Shown here: positions 6,676-13,166 of the stretch, piece after piece | How positions within the stretch are numbered: the first letter of the stretch is position 1 | Layout of the letters: each line of letters begins with the position of its first letter | DNA from: Deltaproteobacteria bacterium | GTDB lineage: Bacteria; Desulfobacterota; Syntrophia; Syntrophales; Smithellaceae | DNA length: 13,260 nucleotides | Direction: 5' to 3' | Assembly: GCA_009668925.1 (NCBI GenBank) | Contig: SBEK01000117.1 | Span: forward strand, 1-13,260 | Notes under the pieces: model-generated | The model's database searches: none | Seen by the model: the letters and a program-made list of their open reading frames with translations, nothing else | Told to the model about the DNA's origin: nothing | Translations under genes and position numbers: made by a program

Positions 6676-8337
6676 TTATCGACCTCCTCCATCCGCGGGG
6701 AAATATTCCCGCGCCGACGTGCGCACCATCCTGCGCAGTCCGGGGAAAAGGCTTCGGCCCGCCGACTCGATCACCCGCCGGGCTTCCGGTATCCTCAAAG
6801 CAACCAAGGCCATAAGCGCGCCCTCGCGCTGCACTGATTTCCGTATGCCGGCCAGCCACTTTCGGTTGAGCAGCCTCTTGCGAAGGAAGGGAACGGACTT
6901 AAGGGATCCGCATCTTCCGAGCGCGCTGAAACATTCCAGAATATGCTCCGCCTCCCCGGAAGGCGATTTTCGGTTTTGGAGATAGCCAAGCAGAAGATCT
7001 TCAGCGATCTCATTTCTTGCCTGACTCATTTTCTTCAGAATCACCCGGCGCACCGAGACATCCGGATCACCGATGAATTCAAACAGCGCCGCTGTCTGGT
7101 CGCCGCCCATGTGCGCGATTGCTTTGATCGCCATCCGGCGAACGGGCACCGAAGAATGCCGGGCCAGTTTCGTCAGATATTTCGCGGAGGCCTCCCCTCC
7201 CACCCGGAACAATACCGGAACGAGCCTGGCGGACAGTCTTTCATCCGGGCTCCTGACCAGTCCTTCGAGGCAGCCCGCGTCTCTGCGGACCATTGCAATA
7301 ATCGCCTCCTCGACCATCCGCTCCAGCGGCGCGGGCTGCCGTGCGACAAGCAGGCGCGCCAGGGTGTCGACGGCGCTCGGATGCAGACGCTGGAAAATCC
7401 GTTGAAATATTTCCACCTGCTGTGCGGAGACCTCGCTCCAGATATCCTCCAATGGTTTCAAACAAGCGGCGGCGGAAACTTTCGCAATAAATCCGTCAAT
7501 CAGGGGACCCGCCCAGGTTTTGTGTATCCGGCCTCCGTCCAGGACCTCACGCATGCCTTCCAGGATAATCAGCACGGCTTCAAAATCATGATGAATCAGA
7601 GAACCGGCGAATTCTTCCGACAAGACATCCAGGATAATGCCGAAGTTCTTCTCTTCCTGATTCTGCCAAAGGCTGTCCAGCAGCATATTCAGATGCGCCG
7701 TGGTGGCCGCCGTTTCCTCGCGAAAGATCATCTCCTGCAATGCTTTTTGTTCTCGCGCATCCAGCACCAGGGCGGCCGGATCAATGGCGGGGCCGCCAAA
7801 CACGGCCGGCGGTCTTTCCTCGGATTGAGCGAGGCTGTCCATCTGGTCCGGCGAGGGGTCCGAAAAAAAATCGGCGGCTTCATACTGCACGTGGGCGAAA
7901 CGGGCTTCCCAGAAGGCGGTCACGATGTCCCCTTCCGGCTCCGCAGCCAATGCGGAATACCGGTTGATGATGGATAATACGTCCCGGGTTTCTTCCAGGG
8001 TGATCCCTTCATTAAGTTCCAGCCACCGGATGCCGTCCCGGAAAAGGGTGAAGGGCAGCGTTCCTTCCTCGGCCGGTCCCTTCTGAACCGTTTCGCCCTG
8101 GCAAATCACGCCGTCTTTTTCAAACCCGATCCGGACATCCCCGTTTTGCCGGATGAACGCTTCCAGCCGCGCGTGAAACTGCCGGATGGAGTTCATGCAG
8201 ATGCTGTGCCCTTCAGGATATAGGGACAGGTTCTTGCCTGTAAGCAGGAGATTGGCGAACAATATTCTGGCGTCATCCGCCGGCCTGGTCGAATGGCCTT
8301 TCCCCGCTTCGTTCAGACTATTCTCCGGAATGTCCAT
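6676..8337 (-). CDS. HEAT-repeat protein with an N-terminal module shared with the HD-GYP partner
   Basis: This 553-residue soluble protein has no recognised catalytic motif. Residues about 25-130 form an N-terminal module (Tyr40-Pro41 and His44, GD at 66-67, GE at 81-82, then GIRWLELNEGITLEE at 102-116) that resembles the N-terminus of the next gene product. Residues 160-190 look like a flexible linker rich in Pro, Asp and Ser. From about 200 to 535 the protein is helical, with HEAT-like repeats clearest at 380-450 (for example VPVRRMAIKAIAHMGG and DVSVRRVILKKMSQA) and 460-530. HEAT arrays usually serve as protein-binding scaffolds. Only two bases separate its stop from the HD-GYP ATG, so translation is probably coupled and the products likely interact (inference). 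The start at 8337 has a poor ribosome site, but an in-frame stop lies 15 bases upstream and no better start is seen. Confidence 0.83.
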   Translation of the reverse strand: MDIPENSLNEAGKGHSTRPADDARILFANLLLTGKNLSLYPEGHSICMNSIRQFHARLEAFIRQNGDVRIGFEKDGVICQGETVQKGPAEEGTLPFTLFRDGIRWLELNEGITLEETRDVLSIINRYSALAAEPEGDIVTAFWEARFAHVQYEAADFFSDPSPDQMDSLAQSEERPPAVFGGPAIDPAALVLDAREQKALQEMIFREETAATTAHLNMLLDSLWQNQEEKNFGIILDVLSEEFAGSLIHHDFEAVLIILEGMREVLDGGRIHKTWAGPLIDGFIAKVSAAACLKPLEDIWSEVSAQQVEIFQRIFQRLHPSAVDTLARLLVARQPAPLERMVEEAIIAMVRRDAGCLEGLVRSPDERLSARLVPVLFRVGGEASAKYLTKLARHSSVPVRRMAIKAIAHMGGDQTAALFEFIGDPDVSVRRVILKKMSQARNEIAEDLLLGYLQNRKSPSGEAEHILECFSALGRCGSLKSVPFLRKRLLNRKWLAGIRKSVQREGALMALVALRIPEARRVIESAGRSLFPGLRRMVRTSAREYFPADGGGR

Positions 8338-8385
8338 TCTGCACCGGTTTTTTTAGTGACTTGGTTTTCTGCTGGCATGTTTCCG

Positions 8386-8410
8386 GGACAACTTTTGCAG
8401 GAAGTTGTCC
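8386..8410. promoter_or_regulatory. Perfect 9-bp inverted repeat in the HEAT/HD-GYP leader
   Basis: GGACAACTT and AAGTTGTCC are separated by seven bases (8395-8401). Two further CC/GG pairs extend the stem after a bulged G. Neither strand has a T-run after it, so it is unlikely to be a terminator. It starts just downstream of the predicted transcription start, so it could be a repressor site or a 5' stabilising or regulatory RNA hairpin. Confidence 0.5.
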
Positions 8411-8420
8411 GGAATGCGGC

Positions 8421-8449
8421 ATCTTAAACCATGCCCGCCGGAAAAGCAA
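8421..8449 (-). promoter_or_regulatory. Candidate promoter for the HEAT/HD-GYP operon
   Basis: Read on the minus strand, TTGCTT (8449-8444) and TAAGAT (8426-8421) are 17 bases apart. They match consensus at three and four of six positions. The start would fall near 8414, at the edge of the inverted repeat. The match is modest; its placement between a terminator and the gene supports it. Confidence 0.35.
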
Positions 8450-8573
8450 CCGCATAATCAGGCCGGAGCGGGAAAAAGAAGGGAACGAGCCCCTTTTCGC
8501 TGCCCAAACGGTGAAGGCTTCCAACGAAGGTGCCCCAAGAGGAAGTCCTGTTTCCGGTGACGCCGGCCCGGCA

Positions 8574-8606
8574 AAGAAAAGCCGGAAACACCCCCCGGCT
8601 TTTCTT
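8574..8606 (-). terminator. Intrinsic terminator of the short-chain dehydrogenase gene
   Basis: A perfect 12-bp stem (AAGAAAAGCCGG paired with CCGGCTTTTCTT) surrounds a nine-base loop at 8586-8594. In the minus-strand transcript the stem ends in a U-rich run. It lies about 40 bases after the stop codon. The symmetric A- and T-rich ends would let it act in both directions. Confidence 0.85.
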
Positions 8607-8645
8607 CATCAACGGACGATTTTAGGACGTTCACCCTTGCCCGGA

Positions 8646-9440
8646 TCAGTACATAATCTGCCCGCCGCAGACATTCATGGCCTGGCCCGTGACGCCCTTC
8701 GCTTCATCGGACGCCAGGTAAACCGCGAGGCCCGCGATCTCCTCCGGCTCCAGGAGACGCTTCTGCACACTGAGCTCGGCGATCGCCTGCTCAGCCTCCT
8801 TCTTGCTGATCTTCCGGGCTTTCGCGACAAAGTCCAGAAGACCTCCCTCGCCTTCCATCATTTCGGTCCTCACCGCACCCGGGCAAATCGCATTCACCGT
8901 GATGCCGGGAAGTTCAAGAAATCCCATTTCGAGAGCCAGGGATCGGGTCAGGCCGAGGAGCCCGTGCTTGGAAGCGGCATAGGCGCTGCCGAAAGGATGG
9001 CCCGCCTTGGCATTCACGGACAGGATGTTGATGATTCGCCCGGTCTTCCGGGGAATCATCGTTTTGAGAAGATACTTGGTGATGAGGAAAGTCCCGACTA
9101 AATTGATCTGGATGACTTTCTGCCACGCGTCGTCGTCGGAATCAACCGTGAGGGATCTCGCCTGGACCCCGGCGTTATTCACCAGGATGTCCGGTGGCCC
9201 GAAGTGCGAAACCGTCCTGGCCACCACGTTTTCGATATCGCTCTTGTTGGCGAGATCGCCCGCAACAGCCAGGACCTCTCCATTCATGGCTTTGATCTCC
9301 CGGCTGACCTCTTCCAGCTGACTTGCGGTCCTGGCCATCAGCACCAGCCTGGCCCCCTCCCGGGCAAAGGCCAGGGCAATGGCGCGCCCGATGCCCCTTC
9401 CGCTCCCCGTGATCACCGCAACCTTGTTCTCCAGTTTCAT
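8646..9440 (-). CDS. Short-chain dehydrogenase/reductase (SDR), classical type
   Basis: This 264-residue protein is a classical NAD(P)(H)-dependent SDR that interconverts an alcohol and a ketone in the cytoplasm. It has the cofactor motif TGSGRGIG at 11-18, NNAG at 88-91, and the full catalytic set N113, S141, Y154 and K158 (YAASK). Arg37-Thr38 after the second strand, in place of an acidic residue, hints at NADP preference, but this is weak evidence. The C-terminus GQAMNVCGGQIMY is normal for the family, which includes 3-oxoacyl-ACP reductases and hydroxyacyl-CoA or cyclic alcohol dehydrogenases; the substrate cannot be chosen from sequence. The ATG at 9440 is preferred over the GTG at 9443 because AAGGAGG then lies seven bases upstream instead of four. 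The gene is monocistronic, with its own promoter and terminator, and is divergent from the HtrA gene. Confidence 0.93.
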   Translation of the reverse strand: MKLENKVAVITGSGRGIGRAIALAFAREGARLVLMARTASQLEEVSREIKAMNGEVLAVAGDLANKSDIENVVARTVSHFGPPDILVNNAGVQARSLTVDSDDDAWQKVIQINLVGTFLITKYLLKTMIPRKTGRIINILSVNAKAGHPFGSAYAASKHGLLGLTRSLALEMGFLELPGITVNAICPGAVRTEMMEGEGGLLDFVAKARKISKKEAEQAIAELSVQKRLLEPEEIAGLAVYLASDEAKGVTGQAMNVCGGQIMY

Positions 9441-9447
9441 CACTCAA

Positions 9448-9454
9448 CCTCCTT
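9448..9454 (-). promoter_or_regulatory. Ribosome binding site that sets the SDR start
   Basis: On the minus strand AAGGAGG (9454-9448) is seven bases from the ATG at 9440 and four bases from the GTG at 9443. The spacing favours the ATG. Confidence 0.7.
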
Positions 9455-9523
9455 CTGATATTTTCAATAGCGTATGCCTGTCTTCCGCCCTTGGCCCGAG
9501 GGGTCGTGGCGGGCATGTCCGCC

Positions 9524-9551
9524 TATATACCGACCGGACCTTTTTTGACAA
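9524..9551 (-). promoter_or_regulatory. Promoter for the SDR gene
   Basis: On the minus strand TTGTCA (9551-9546) and TATATA (9529-9524) are separated by 16 bases, matching consensus at five and four of six positions. The start would be near 9517, giving a leader of about 77 bases. Confidence 0.55.
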
Positions 9552-9566
9552 GAGCTCACTTTCTTC

Positions 9567-9586
9567 CGGACGCGAAAAGCCGTCCG
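9567..9586. other. Stem-loop with 6-bp stem
   Basis: CGGACG and CGTCCG pair perfectly around the eight-base loop CGAAAAGC. It lies nine bases before a second, longer hairpin in the same intergenic region. Function is not evident. Confidence 0.4.
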
Positions 9587-9595
9587 TCTCCCTGA

Positions 9596-9618
9596 AAAGC
9601 GGCAGATTTTGCCGCTTT
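9596..9618 (-). terminator. Terminator-like hairpin between SDR and HtrA genes
   Basis: AAAGCGGCA and TGCCGCTTT form a perfect 9-bp stem with the five-base loop GATTT. On the minus strand the stem runs into TTTTC, so it could stop leftward transcription, although no gene reads into it from the right. On the plus strand it is followed by a pyrimidine run with few T. It could insulate the two promoters or end a small RNA. Confidence 0.4.
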
Positions 9619-9726
9619 CCCTCCCCTCCTCCATTGTCCCGTCATTATCCTCCCATCAGGCCGGAGTGCAGGCGACTTCGTTTATCGGGCTTCGGGGCCC
9701 CTCTATGCGTCCCCGGGCGGAACACC

Positions 9727-9754
9727 TTGACTGAGTTAGGCCGATGATTACTTT
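9727..9754 (+). promoter_or_regulatory. Candidate promoter for the HtrA-type protease gene
   Basis: TTGACT at 9727-9732 matches the -35 consensus at five of six positions. TACTTT at 9749-9754 follows after 16 bases and matches at three positions, including the important first two and last. Transcription would start near 9761, about 28 bases before the ATG. Confidence 0.4.
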
Positions 9755-9788
9755 ACGTCCTTATCGTTAAACGGAGGTAAATACCAAG

Positions 9789-10823
9789 ATGCTTATCATG
9801 TCGGACATGATCTATGAAAATCCAATATATGAAACGAAGAGCCGCGGCGACGGGATGCGGCTCGACCGGGCGACTGAGGTTCTTGACGACTTCTCCGCGG
9901 CCGTCACGGCCGTCGTCGATATCGTGACGCCGGCCGTTGTCAGCCTGATTGTAAAAAGCGGCCAGGGCAAGACCTTCCGGCAGGGCGCCGGCTCCGGCGT
10001 GATTATTGCGCCCGACGGCTACATCCTCACGAACAGCCATGTCATTCGTGAGGCCGGAGAGATCCAGGCCACCCTGGATGACGGACGAACGCTTACCGGC
10101 TGCCTGATCGGCGAAGACCCGGCGACGGACCTGGCCGTGATCCGGGTGCCGGCCTCGGGGCTGCCCTTTTCGGCCCTCGGGGATTCCTCGAAGCTGCATG
10201 TGGGGCAACTGGTCATCGCCGTCGGCAATCCCATGGGGTTCGACTCTACGGTGTCACAGGGGATCGTCAGTTCCCTGGGGCGATCGCTCAGGAGCATCGA
10301 CGGCCGGTTGATCGAAAATGTCGTTCAGCATACGGCGCCTCTGAATCCCGGCAACTCCGGCGGACCGCTGGTCGATTCGCGGGGGCAAGTCCTCGGGATC
10401 AACACAGCCATTATCGCCATGGCGCAGGGCATCGGCTTCGCCATTCCGTCGCGCACGGCTGAATTCGTCTTAACCCAGCTGTTGACTTACGGCAGGGTCC
10501 GCCGCGGCTACCTGGGCATCGGCGGGAGACAGCGGCCGCTGAACCGGCGCATGGTCAAGTATTTTCGCCTGGATGCCGAAAGCTGTGTGGAAGTCCTGCA
10601 TGTGGAAAAAGACGGGCCGGCGGACCGGGCGGGCATTCGGACAGGTGACCGCATCGTCCGGATAGGCGGCCAGGCGGTAGCGTCCGTCGATGACCTGCAC
10701 CGCTTTCTCACCGAATGGCCCGTTCGAGAACCGGTCGAGACAACCCTCATCCGACGGCTGGAAATGATCTCCGTGCATGTTACTCCGACGAATGCCGAAC
10801 CTCAGGTCGAAGCGGCGCATTAG
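9789..10823 (+). CDS. HtrA/DegP-family serine protease without visible signal peptide
   Basis: This 344-residue protein has an S1C trypsin-like protease domain at about 40-235 and one PDZ domain at about 238-330. The catalytic triad is complete: H84 (TNSHV), D114 (DPATDLAVI) and S190 (NPGNSGGP). Such enzymes degrade or refold misfolded proteins and are normally exported. Here the first 40 residues are polar and charged, with no hydrophobic stretch, so the protein is predicted to be cytoplasmic unless the start is wrong. A GGAGG site at 9773-9777 lies 11 bases before the ATG, somewhat far; the next in-frame ATGs (9798 and 9855) would not add a signal peptide either. The stretch before the active-site Ser reads QHTAPLNPGNSGG, with HT where many relatives have TD. 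The single PDZ domain resembles DegS or short HtrA forms more than two-PDZ DegP. The neighbouring Smr gene appears to have its own promoter. Confidence 0.92.
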   Translation: MLIMSDMIYENPIYETKSRGDGMRLDRATEVLDDFSAAVTAVVDIVTPAVVSLIVKSGQGKTFRQGAGSGVIIAPDGYILTNSHVIREAGEIQATLDDGRTLTGCLIGEDPATDLAVIRVPASGLPFSALGDSSKLHVGQLVIAVGNPMGFDSTVSQGIVSSLGRSLRSIDGRLIENVVQHTAPLNPGNSGGPLVDSRGQVLGINTAIIAMAQGIGFAIPSRTAEFVLTQLLTYGRVRRGYLGIGGRQRPLNRRMVKYFRLDAESCVEVLHVEKDGPADRAGIRTGDRIVRIGGQAVASVDDLHRFLTEWPVREPVETTLIRRLEMISVHVTPTNAEPQVEAAH

Positions 10824-11137
10824 ACAAAGCCTGTCCACAAGGCCTGCGGCACCTTTGCTTCAAAAGCGGGCCCGGCCCGGGAAGCGCCGCATACGGCGAA
10901 GCCGGCGCAGATAAGAGCCGGAAAAAACGGCCGCCGCGGGTCTGCCCCTCCAGCGGTGCGGCAAGCGCAAATCACGCCGCAGGCCAGGATTTGCCCTGAT
11001 CCTGCTTTGCGATCGTTCCTTCCTCCATTCACCGCGGAGGGGTTTCCCGGCGGCTGCCGGCGTCGGCACTTTACACCGCGAGAGAACGGGCGTAGCATGA
11101 TTCTTGAAGGAAGTTACCGGCGGCGGGAAAACAGCTC
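10824..11137. other. 314-base GC-rich gap between HtrA and Smr genes
   Basis: No supported gene is seen. A minus-strand open frame covers about 10820-11098, but its composition is Arg- and Pro-rich and it has no recognisable motif. Bases 10884-10889 and 10903-10908 (GCGCCG and CGGCGC) can pair, but no T-run follows, so no clear terminator for the protease gene is visible. The right end holds the candidate Smr promoter. Confidence 0.5.
11070..11098 (+). promoter_or_regulatory. Candidate promoter for the Smr-domain gene
   Basis: TTTACA at 11070-11075 and TAGCAT at 11093-11098 are separated by 17 bases and match consensus at five and four of six positions. Transcription would start near 11105, about 33 bases before the ATG at 11138. 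Confidence 0.5.
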
Positions 11138-11866
11138 ATGGCCAAACAAAAGAAAAATATCCCGGACATCACTTTCGGGGAATCAGCCCTGGGGCATCAT
11201 CCTTTCGATCGCCTGAAGGGTCTGTTTCCGGCCGGGAAGATTCCGCCCGCAGCGTTTGTCCCCGAGGCGGCGCCGACGAAGAATGAAGCGCCGGCCGGAC
11301 CGCCGACGGAGGAACAGATTTTTTCCGAGGCCATGCAAGGCGTTCGTCCGATTCCCGGAAAAAAGGCCGCCATGCAGAACGCGGCGATGAAACTTCCGGC
11401 CCAAGACGGGTGCATTCCGGAGAATGAAGCCTTGTCCCGGCTGGCCAGACTCGTCGACCGCGGAGAGGGTTTTGTCGTCTCCGATACGCCGGAGTACATG
11501 GAAGGGACAGGATACCATGCCCGCCGCGAGGTTGCGCTAAGGCTGCACCGGGGAGATTTTTCCATCCAGGGGCACATCGACCTCCACGGAATGAATGTGG
11601 AGACCGCGCGGGAGGCATTTGAGTCGTTTATGAAATCGTCTTACCTTGCCGGGAAAGGAGCCGTGCTCGTCATTCACGGGCGCGGTCTTTCCTCGCCGGG
11701 CGAGGCCGTCTTGAAAAATAAAGTCCGCGAATGGCTCGGCCACAGCTACTGGCGCAAACGCGTGCTGGCCTATGCCAGCGCCCAATCGCATGACGGCGGT
11801 GCGGGGGCGACCTATGTGCTGCTGCGCGACCGCCCGGTCTCCAAAAGATCCGGAAAGAAAAAGTGA
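11138..11866 (+). CDS. Smr-domain protein (stand-alone, possible nuclease)
   Basis: This 242-residue protein ends in an Smr domain at about 145-232, with DLHG at 148-151, HGRG at 180-183 and the closing strand GATYVLLR at 223-230. Smr domains are nucleic-acid-binding folds related to the C-terminus of MutS2; stand-alone forms such as E. coli SmrB cleave mRNA at collided ribosomes. The DLHG histidine is intact. Residues 57-72 (EEQIFSEAMQGVRPIP) resemble the segment that precedes the Smr domain in SmrA/SmrB-like proteins. The N-terminal 55 residues look disordered, rich in Pro and Ala, and the C-terminus is strongly basic. No MutS2 core is present. The ribosome site is poor (GGCGGG about 11 bases upstream), so the start is less certain than the domain call. 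The gene is followed by a short hairpin with a T-run. Confidence 0.88.
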   Translation: MAKQKKNIPDITFGESALGHHPFDRLKGLFPAGKIPPAAFVPEAAPTKNEAPAGPPTEEQIFSEAMQGVRPIPGKKAAMQNAAMKLPAQDGCIPENEALSRLARLVDRGEGFVVSDTPEYMEGTGYHARREVALRLHRGDFSIQGHIDLHGMNVETAREAFESFMKSSYLAGKGAVLVIHGRGLSSPGEAVLKNKVREWLGHSYWRKRVLAYASAQSHDGGAGATYVLLRDRPVSKRSGKKK

Positions 11867-11869
11867 CCC

Positions 11870-11889
11870 AGGCCCAGGAAGCCTTTTTT
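11870..11889 (+). terminator. Weak intrinsic terminator of the Smr gene
   Basis: A 4-bp stem (AGGC with GCCT) encloses a seven-base loop and runs into six T residues at 11884-11889, just after the stop codon. The stem is short, so termination may also depend on the longer hairpin that follows. Confidence 0.4.
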
Positions 11890-11926
11890 GCGCCTCCCGG
11901 TGCTGCTCCGGCCCGGCGGGAGGCGC
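11890..11926. terminator. Long stem-loop between convergent Smr and FMN-protein genes
   Basis: GCGCCTCCCG and CGGGAGGCGC form a perfect 10-bp, very GC-rich stem around a 17-base loop. It lies between two genes that converge. No T-run follows on either strand, so it is a bidirectional pause or Rho-assisted end at best, or protects the 3' ends from exonucleases. Confidence 0.45.
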
Positions 11927-11961
11927 GTCCCTTCACCGTTTCTATTTTGCCGGTCCGCAGA

Positions 11962-12381
11962 CTAGATCGATTTCTCCCAGCCCTGCCCGAAATCGGCAAG
12001 CGGTCTCACGCCGGAAACCGAAAATGTTACGGCCGCGTAAATCATTTTGCCGGCGGCTTCTCCGGCCTTTTCGCTGATCATTTTCTTCATCAGATCGACA
12101 TTATCCCCCGACGTCTCGCACTTCGTCATCTTCATGTAGATTCTCAGTCCCTTCCACTCAAAGATGCTTTTGCCGGGCTCCATGATCATATAGCAGGCAT
12201 GGGGATTTTCCTGGAGATTGGCCAGTGTTTTGTTCTTGCCGAGGGCGACCATAACCGTTTGGTCGTCGATCATCCGCGGCGATCCGAAATAGGCCGAGTC
12301 CACCTCTCCCGCCTTGTTGCTTGTGCTCAGCACACCGAGACGGGGTTGCTTGTTGAAATATTCCGTTAAACTTTTCGACAT
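11962..12381 (-). CDS. Pyridoxamine 5'-phosphate oxidase-like FMN-binding split-barrel protein
   Basis: This 139-residue protein belongs to the FMN-binding split-barrel superfamily related to pyridoxamine phosphate oxidase. Recognisable parts are the opening strand LGVLSTSNKAGEVDSAYFGSP at about 15-35, followed by an alternating strand-turn stretch, GKNKTLANLQENP at 48-60 and MIMEPG soon after, as in small family members. The length fits single-domain members that form dimers and bind FMN or F420; many are of unknown substrate. It is too short and diverged to call a true PdxH. The start at 12381 is preferred over 12387 and 12402 because the AGGGAGGG site then lies seven bases upstream. It has no visible operon partner: the DUF47 gene lies upstream on the same strand, 144 bases away. 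Confidence 0.82.
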   Translation of the reverse strand: MSKSLTEYFNKQPRLGVLSTSNKAGEVDSAYFGSPRMIDDQTVMVALGKNKTLANLQENPHACYMIMEPGKSIFEWKGLRIYMKMTKCETSGDNVDLMKKMISEKAGEAAGKMIYAAVTFSVSGVRPLADFGQGWEKSI

Positions 12382-12388
12382 ATTCATT

Positions 12389-12396
12389 CCCTCCCT
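12389..12396 (-). promoter_or_regulatory. Ribosome binding site that sets the FMN-protein start
   Basis: On the minus strand AGGGAGGG (12396-12389) is seven bases from the ATG at 12381 but only one base from the ATG at 12387. It overlaps the reading frame from the GTG at 12402, so the ATG at 12381 is the best start. Confidence 0.65.
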
Positions 12397-12418
12397 GATC
12401 ACTATTTTTTTTGAACCC

Positions 12419-12447
12419 GTATTAAATCCTCATGCCTTCGAGGTTAA
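12419..12447 (-). promoter_or_regulatory. Weak candidate promoter for the FMN-protein gene
   Basis: On the minus strand TTAACC (12447-12442) and TAATAC (12424-12419) are separated by 17 bases. A better -10-like TTTAAT overlaps at 12426-12421 but leaves only a 15-base spacer. The gene could also be read through from the DUF47 gene. Confidence 0.25.
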
Positions 12448-12525
12448 CATGAAGGGTCAAGACGGGCACACCTCTTTCGCCAGTCAGGCATCCGCCCCGG
12501 CGCGACGGCTGTTTCCTCTCCCCAC

Positions 12526-13143
12526 TTACGCATGCTTCATGACGATCCCTTCCACGACATGGGATACGTTTTCACACCCGTCAACGGCTTCTTCCAGCAG
12601 TTCAAAGATTTCCTTCCATTTCAGCAATTCAATGGCGTCTTCTTCTTTGATAAAGAGATCCTTGATGATGGTTCTTAAAATCACGTCGCCGGCGTTTTCC
12701 AGGGTGTGGATTTCCACGCAGCCGTCCAGAATGACCTGGCTGTTCTTCATATTGCGCAGGCCGAAAACGACATCCCTGACTTTTTCAATCGCCTGCAAAA
12801 GAATGTCCGCCTGTTGAATGATGGCTTCATTCGGCTTTTTAACCTGATACATATGGATGCGGACGGCGGTGCTTTCGACGGCATCCAGAATGTTGTCCAT
12901 CTTATTGACCAGCGCGTATATATCCTCGCGGTCGAGGGGGGTCAGGAAGCTTTTATGCATTCTGGCATAGGTCTTATGCGCAATAACATCCGCTTCATGT
13001 TCAATTTCTTTGAGCCTGGAGACTCTGGCCGCCGAATAATTGTTGTGACGGGTCATTTCCAGGAAGAACAAACCGCCTTCCGCAATTTTGTTCGCCAACT
13101 GGTCAAAATGGTCAAAGAAATCTTCCTTATGAAAAAGGCTCAT
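12526..13143 (-). CDS. DUF47/PhoU-like protein, probable Pit phosphate transporter accessory
   Basis: This 205-residue all-helical protein matches the DUF47 (PhoU_div, Pit accessory) family in length and pattern. It opens with MSLFHKEDFFDHFDQLANK and carries the metal-binding-like acidic segments EIEHEAD at 46-52 and DREDIYALVNKMDNILD at 71-87, both characteristic of PhoU relatives. Members are usually encoded beside a low-affinity Pit-type inorganic phosphate transporter and are thought to modulate it. No transporter lies downstream here: the next gene is the FMN-binding protein. A Pit gene could lie upstream, beyond the right edge. AAGGAG is eight bases before the ATG at 13143. No signal peptide or membrane segment is seen. 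The family call is secure; the link to phosphate is from the family, not this context. Confidence 0.9.
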   Translation of the reverse strand: MSLFHKEDFFDHFDQLANKIAEGGLFFLEMTRHNNYSAARVSRLKEIEHEADVIAHKTYARMHKSFLTPLDREDIYALVNKMDNILDAVESTAVRIHMYQVKKPNEAIIQQADILLQAIEKVRDVVFGLRNMKNSQVILDGCVEIHTLENAGDVILRTIIKDLFIKEEDAIELLKWKEIFELLEEAVDGCENVSHVVEGIVMKHA

Positions 13144-13166
13144 AACATGTCTCCTTGTTTTTTCTT

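Larger units (their letters stand above)
8338..8645. other. Intergenic region with terminator, candidate promoter and hairpin
   Basis: These 308 bases hold no supported gene. From right to left in the direction of transcription they contain the terminator of the short-chain dehydrogenase gene, a candidate promoter for the HEAT/HD-GYP unit, and a strong inverted repeat in the predicted leader. The layout separates two minus-strand transcription units. Confidence 0.6.
9441..9788. other. Divergent intergenic region with two promoters and two hairpins
   Basis: These 348 bases between the minus-strand SDR gene and the plus-strand protease gene hold no supported open reading frame. They contain the SDR ribosome site and promoter on the left, two adjacent stem-loops in the middle (9567-9586 and 9596-9618), and the protease promoter and ribosome site on the right. 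Confidence 0.6.

Noticed and set aside
6674..6859. 62-residue N-terminal extension of the HD-GYP frame
   Set aside because: It would overlap the end of the HEAT gene by about 180 bases. The ATG at 6673 has a good GGAGGAGG site and a two-base gap.
5942..7977. Two plus-strand open frames of about 345 codons opposite the HD-GYP and HEAT genes
   Set aside because: They overlap genes with clear domains and ribosome sites and have no recognisable protein features.
8424..8612. 62-codon minus-strand open frame between the SDR and HEAT genes
   Set aside because: It overlaps the SDR terminator and the candidate promoter, and shows no motif.
9545..9550. Plus-strand TTGACA in the SDR-HtrA intergenic region
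   Set aside because: No -10-like sequence lies 15-19 bases downstream. It overlaps the reverse complement of the SDR -35 box (TTGACAA is nearly symmetric).
10820..11098. 92-codon minus-strand open frame in the HtrA-Smr gap
   Set aside because: It is Arg/Pro/Gly-rich with no domain signal; probably a chance frame in GC-rich DNA.
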